A stretch of 64,000 bases of DNA from Scolanthus callimorphus (lineage: Eukaryota; Cnidaria; Anthozoa; Actiniaria; Edwardsiidae), in the NCBI GenBank assembly GCA_033964015.1, contig CM066920.1, forward strand, positions 9,205,912 to 9,269,911, given 5' to 3'. How positions within the stretch are numbered: the stretch's first letter is position 1; every line of letters starts with the position of its first letter. The notes under the pieces are model-generated. The model was not told where the DNA came from. It ran no database searches and worked only from the letters and a program-made list of their open reading frames with translations. The translations under genes were made by a program, and so were the position numbers. This document shows positions 63,414 to 64,000 of the stretch, in pieces.

Positions 63414-64000
63414 TGTTTTATCATTATCATGCATTCATCCCGTGCCATTATTATTAACCCCAAGGACTTTCGTGTAGTAATATTCACGTTCAGGTCTTCA
63501 TCATCCAATGGTGCATGACCATAGGGCGAGGAATGCGAACAAATTCGAATATGAGGGGGTTCGACTTTGGGCTGGGCACGGGTCCAGGTCTCAATTCTCA
63601 ACCTTTAAAATTATACAGGGTAGGGAGATAACCATTGCCATTTTTGTGTGTGCAGAAGGGATGAGGAAGGTTGCCTTTTTTTCGTATAAAAAAGGCTTTC
63701 TTGCTCTGAATGAATATCATTTACATTTTTAGGCTGATACCGTTCATGCTGTGTTTGAGTTCTTCCTTTGCAAATCGATATCGCAGTGGTGAAAAGCAAG
63801 AGGCTCAGAATAGCTTGCGAGCAAGAAAAAAAACTGTCGTCACAACTGTAAGAGAAGGCGTGCGTTGTCTTGGTAACTTTGTTTATTAAACAAGTTTTGC
63901 TCTTGGCAGTAATTACGTAATGGATTGGAAAATCTTATGGTGAATTCAGACGTCTCCTTTTAGAAAGTGAGGTTCTATCGAGAGCGAATTGACGGCTTAA
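63414..64000. other. downstream flank, no recognised feature
   Basis: AT-rich sequence after the second astacin gene; only short unsupported ORFs. Confidence 0.35.

Overview
The window looks like nuclear DNA of a cnidarian, most likely an anthozoan such as a stony coral. Genes have many phase-1 introns with GT..AG borders, there are astacin proteases with C-terminal ShKT domains (the nematocyst NEP6-like architecture) and small secreted multi-ShKT proteins, and introns and intergenic DNA are packed with short inverted-repeat transposons and LINE tails. No bacterial-style operons, CRISPR arrays or rRNA genes were seen. All gene models are my own splice reconstructions; every junction listed is GT..AG and keeps phase.

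Layout. (1) 1-454: 3' end of a degenerate LINE. (2) 1197-3729 (+): last five coding exons of an INPP4-type inositol polyphosphate 4-phosphatase, including the CKSAKDR active-site loop. (3) 24423-6412 (-): a seven-exon gene for a secreted protein of about 2270 residues: signal peptide, one 6-kb exon of Thr/Ala/Pro mucin repeats, a follistatin/Kazal module and a SPARC/FSTL1-like paired EF-hand domain. (4) 24.5-29.7 kb: gene-poor, with a 1.77-kb palindrome. (5) 29824-40448 (+): astacin metalloprotease with two ShKT domains. (6) 41487-47273 and 49282-53571 (+): two tandemly duplicated five-exon genes for about 190-residue secreted three-ShKT proteins, with a fossil third copy between them. (7) 55280-55792 (+): an intronless basic protein of unknown family. 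(8) 58050-63355/63393 (+): a second astacin-ShKT gene whose last ShKT exon carries a frameshift.

How it fits together. Items 5, 6 and 8 form a cluster built from the same phase-1 ShKT exon; the small ShKT-only genes probably arose by exon shuffling from, or shared ancestry with, the astacin-ShKT genes. All are predicted to be secreted, possibly into venom or extracellular matrix. The mucin-follistatin-EF-hand gene is the most unusual coding feature. Several transposon families recur: TA-flanked MITEs (four copies, one touching a splice donor), MULE-like foldbacks with 9-bp target duplications, hAT-like elements with 5-bp direct repeats, and G-rich-ended elements. Two unrelated genes show tandem duplications across a splice site.
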